NCBI RefSeq assembly: GCF_963576545.1
Contig: NC_083655.1
Coordinates: forward strand, 22,242,204-22,306,203
DNA from: Limanda limanda
Taxonomy: Eukaryota; Chordata; Actinopteri; Pleuronectiformes; Pleuronectidae
Direction: 5' to 3'
Length of the DNA: 64,000 nucleotides
The notes below the pieces were generated by a model. The model did not search any database, had not been told where the DNA came from, and worked only from the letters and a program-made list of their open reading frames with translations. Position numbers and translations under genes: made by a program. Below, piece by piece: positions 61,001 through 64,000 of the stretch (the stretch's first letter is position 1; each line of letters begins with the position of its first letter).

Positions 61001-64000
61001 AAATGTCACTAAACAACTGCAAAAGGAGAGATAAGCCTTTTTTCGAAGCATTGGTTAACATTTTGACTTTTTCTTCACATATCAGCTCCAGTGTCAGAAA
61101 AGCGCTGGAAACAGGGAAATAAGCCTTTTTTTGGAAGAACTGGATAAAATCTTGACTTTTTCATCCCAAATGTCACTAAACAGCTGGAAACAGGGAGATA
61201 AGCCTTTATTTGGAAGAAATGGTTAAAATCCTAACTTTTTCATCACACATCATCCCAAATGTCACTAAACAGCTGGAAACGGGGAGATAATTTTTTTTTG
61301 GAAGCAATGGTTAACATTTTGACTTTTTCATCACATATCACCTCCAGTGTCAGAAAAGCGCTGGAAACAGGGAGATATGCCTTTTCTTGGAAGAAATGGT
61401 TAAATTCTTGAATTTTTCATCACACATCATGCCAAATGTCACTCAACAGCTGGAAACGGTGAGATAAGCCTTTTTTGGAAGCATTGATTAAGATTTCTGA
61501 CTTTTTCATCACATGTCAGCCCAAGTGTCAGAAAAGCGCTGGAAACAGGGAGATAAGCCTTTTTTGGAAGAAATGGTTAAATTCTTGAATTTTTCATCAC
61601 ACATCATCCCAAATGTCACTAAACAGCTGGAAACGAGGAGATAAGCCTTTTTTGGAAGCAATGGTTAACATTTTGACTTTTTCATCACATATCAGCTCCA
61701 GTGTCAGAAAAGCGCTGGAAACAGGGAGATATGCCTTTTTTTGGAAGAAATGGTTAAATTCTTGAATTTTTCATCACACATCATCCCAAATGTCACTAAA
61801 CAGCTGGAAACGGGGAGATAAGCCTTTTTTGGAAGCAATGGTTAAAATCTTGACTTTTTCATCACATATCAGCTCCAGTGTCAGAAAAGCGCTGGAAACA
61901 GGGAAATAAGCCTTTTATTGGAAGAACTGGTTAAAATCTTGACTTTTTCATCCCAAATGTCACTAAACAGCTGGAAACAGGGAGATAAGCCTTTATTTGG
62001 AAGAAATGGTTAAAATCCTAACTTTTTCATCACACATCATCCCAAATGTCACTAAACAGCTGGAAACGGGGAGATAATTTTTTTTTGGAAGCAATGGTTA
62101 ACATTTTGACTTTTTCATCACATATCAGCTCCAGTGTCAGAAAAGCGCTGGAAACAGGGAGATCTGCCTTTTTTTGGAAGAAAAGGTTAAATTCTTGAAT
62201 TTTTCATCACACATCATCCCAAATGTCACTAAACAGCTGGAAACGGGGAGATAAGCCTTTTTTGGAAGCATTGATTAAGATTTCTGACTTTTTCATCACA
62301 TGTCAGCCCAAGTGTCAGAAAAGCGCTGGAAACAGGGAGATAAGCCTTTTTTGGAAGAAATTGTTAAATTCTTGAATTTTTCATCACACATCATCCCAAA
62401 TGTCACTAAACAGCTGGAAACGGGGAGATAAGCCTTTTTTGGAAGCAATGGTTAATATTTTGACTTTTTCATCACATTTCAGCTCCAGTGTCAGAAAAGC
62501 GCTGGAAACAGGGAGATAAGCCTTTTTTGGAAGAAAAGGTTAAATTCATGAATTTTTCATCACACATCATCCCAAATGTCACTAAACAACTGCAAAAGGG
62601 GAGATAAGCCTTTTTTGGAAGCAATGGTTAACATTTTGACTTTTTCTTCACATATCAGCTCCAGTGTCAGAAAAGCGCTGGAAACAGGGAAATAAGCCTT
62701 TTTTTGGAAGAACTGGATAAAATCTTGACTTTTTCATCCCAAATGTCACTAAACAGCTGGAAACAGGGAGATAAGCCTTTATTTTGAAGAAATGGTTAAA
62801 ATCCTAACTTTTTCATCACACATCATCCCAAATGTCACTAAACAGCTGGAAACGGGGAGATAATTTTTTTTTGGAAGCAATGTTTAACATTTTGACTTTT
62901 TCATCACATATCACCTCCAGTGTCAGAAAAGCGCTGGAAACAGGGAGATATGCCTTTTCTTGGAAGAAATGGTTAAATTCTTGAATTTTTCATCACACAT
63001 CATGCCAAATGTCACTCAACAGCTGGAAATGGTGAGATAAGCCTTTTTTGGAAGCATTGATTAAGATTTCTGACTTTTTCATCACATGTCAGCCCAAGTG
63101 TCAGAAAAGCGCTGGAAACAGGGAGATAAGCCTTTTTTGGAAGAAATGGTTAAATTCTTGAATTTTTCATCACACATCATCCCAAATGTCACTAAACAGC
63201 TGGAAACGAGGAGATAAGCCTTTTTTGGAAGCAATGGTTAACATTTTGACTTTTTCATCACATATCAGCTCCAGTGTCAGAAAAGCGCTGGAAACAGGGA
63301 GATATGCCTTTTTTTGGAAGAAATGGTTAAATTCTTGAATTTTTCATCACACATCATCCCAAATGTCACTAAACAGCTGGAAACGGGGAGATAAGCCTTT
63401 TTTGGAAGCAATGGTTAAAATCTTGACTTTTTCATCACATATCAGCTCCAGTGTCAGAAAAGCGCTGGAAACAGGGAAATAAGCCTTTTTTTGGAAGAAC
63501 TGGTTAAAATCTTGACTTTTTCATCCCAAATGTCACTAAACAGCTGGAAACAGGGAGATAAGCCTTTATTTGGAAGAACTGGTTAAAATCCTATCTTTTT
63601 CATCACACATCATCCCAAATGTCACTAAACAGCTGGAAACGGGGAGATAATTTTTTTTTGGAAGCAATGGTTAACATTTTGACTTTTTCATCACATATCA
63701 GCTCCAGTGTCAGAAAAGCGCTGGAAACAGGGAGATATGCCTTTTTTTGGAAGAAATGGTTAAATTCTTGAATTTTTCATCACACATCATCCCAAATGTC
63801 ACTCAACAGCTGGAAACGGGGAGATAAGCCTTTATTGGAAGCATTGATTAAGATTTCTGACTTTTTCATCACATGTCAGCCCAAGTGTCAGAAAAGCGCT
63901 GGAAACAGGGAGATAAGCCTTTTTTGGAAGAAATGGTTAAATTCATGAATTTTTCATCACACATCATCCCAAATGTCACTAAACAACTGCAAACGGGGAG
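52083..64000. repeat. ~88-bp satellite array with higher-order structure, runs off the window
   Basis: About 135 monomers of 87-89 bp start GCCTTTTTTGGAAG and fall into types: A (ATCATCCCAAATGTCACTAAACAGCTGGAAACGGGG), B (ATCAGCTCCAGTGTCAGAAAAGCGCTGGAAACAGGG), C (as B but GTCAGCCCAAGTG, preceded by GCATTGATTAAGATTTCTGAC) and a short type lacking 10 bp (TTTTTCATCCCAAATG). A and B/C largely alternate, giving ~176-bp dimers. Near the right end, variant markers repeat every ~787 bp, and a 1573-bp unit is duplicated (61291-62427 against 62864-64000). Confidence 0.95.

Noticed and set aside
50031..64000. CRISPR-like repeat-spacer array
   Set aside because: Units are contiguous head-to-tail repeats without unique spacers, in a vertebrate genome.
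52083..64000. A bona fide CENP-B box
   Set aside because: The essential TTC at positions 2-4 is absent in all monomers inspected; kept only as a half-site resemblance.

Overview
This is nuclear DNA of a vertebrate, almost certainly a ray-finned (teleost, percomorph-like) fish. It has no bacterial gene organisation. It is full of fish-type transposable elements: L1/Tx1 and L2/CR1-like LINEs, Tc1, hAT and Harbinger-like DNA transposons, a tRNA-derived SINE, and Ty3/gypsy elements in the Gmr1 domain order. GT-AG spliced exons lie between them.

Host gene. The left 39 kb is the 3' part of one plus-strand gene, read here as pde1c (calmodulin-dependent cyclic-nucleotide phosphodiesterase 1C). Four exons at 2082-2202, 15317-15477, 22852-23112 and 38870-39030 join in consistent phases (2, 1, 1) and end in a stop. 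The first two match my recollection of the end of the PDE1C catalytic domain and of its C-terminal tail. The third is a Lys/Glu-rich tail. The fourth is a Cys-containing terminus that I can assign only by splice phase.

Introns. The three introns (about 13, 7 and 16 kb) are packed with repeats. At 5796-11037 a decayed Gmr1-like gypsy element is split by a Harbinger-like element (CAG duplication), which contains a hAT element (8-bp duplication), which in turn carries a TRIM-type RING/B-box gene fragment and a piece of a second gypsy element. Further on are a 1.36-kb inverted-repeat (foldback) unit, a Tc1 remnant, three more hAT elements with intact 8-bp duplications, a decayed histone H3 pseudogene, and an L1/Tx1 element that has lost the RT catalytic motif C. 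One of the hAT elements carries the 3' end of 18S rRNA plus probable ITS1.

40.5-49 kb. A local duplication has produced three divergent copies of one module (40483-41094, 43859-45115, 47738-48045), separated by LINE and SINE insertions. The middle copy leads into a small four-exon transcription unit (about 45050-46135) with a CCAAT box and a polyadenylation signal. It encodes at most about 50 residues or is non-coding.

49-64 kb. The right end is a stack of tandem repeats: a decayed ~95-bp repeat interrupted by a solo LTR, an 18-bp minisatellite, a ~37-bp minisatellite with a 772-bp internal duplication, and from 52083 to the window edge an ~88-bp satellite with alternating monomer types and 787/1573-bp higher-order periods. 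Many monomers carry a half-match to the CENP-B box. The satellite runs off the window.
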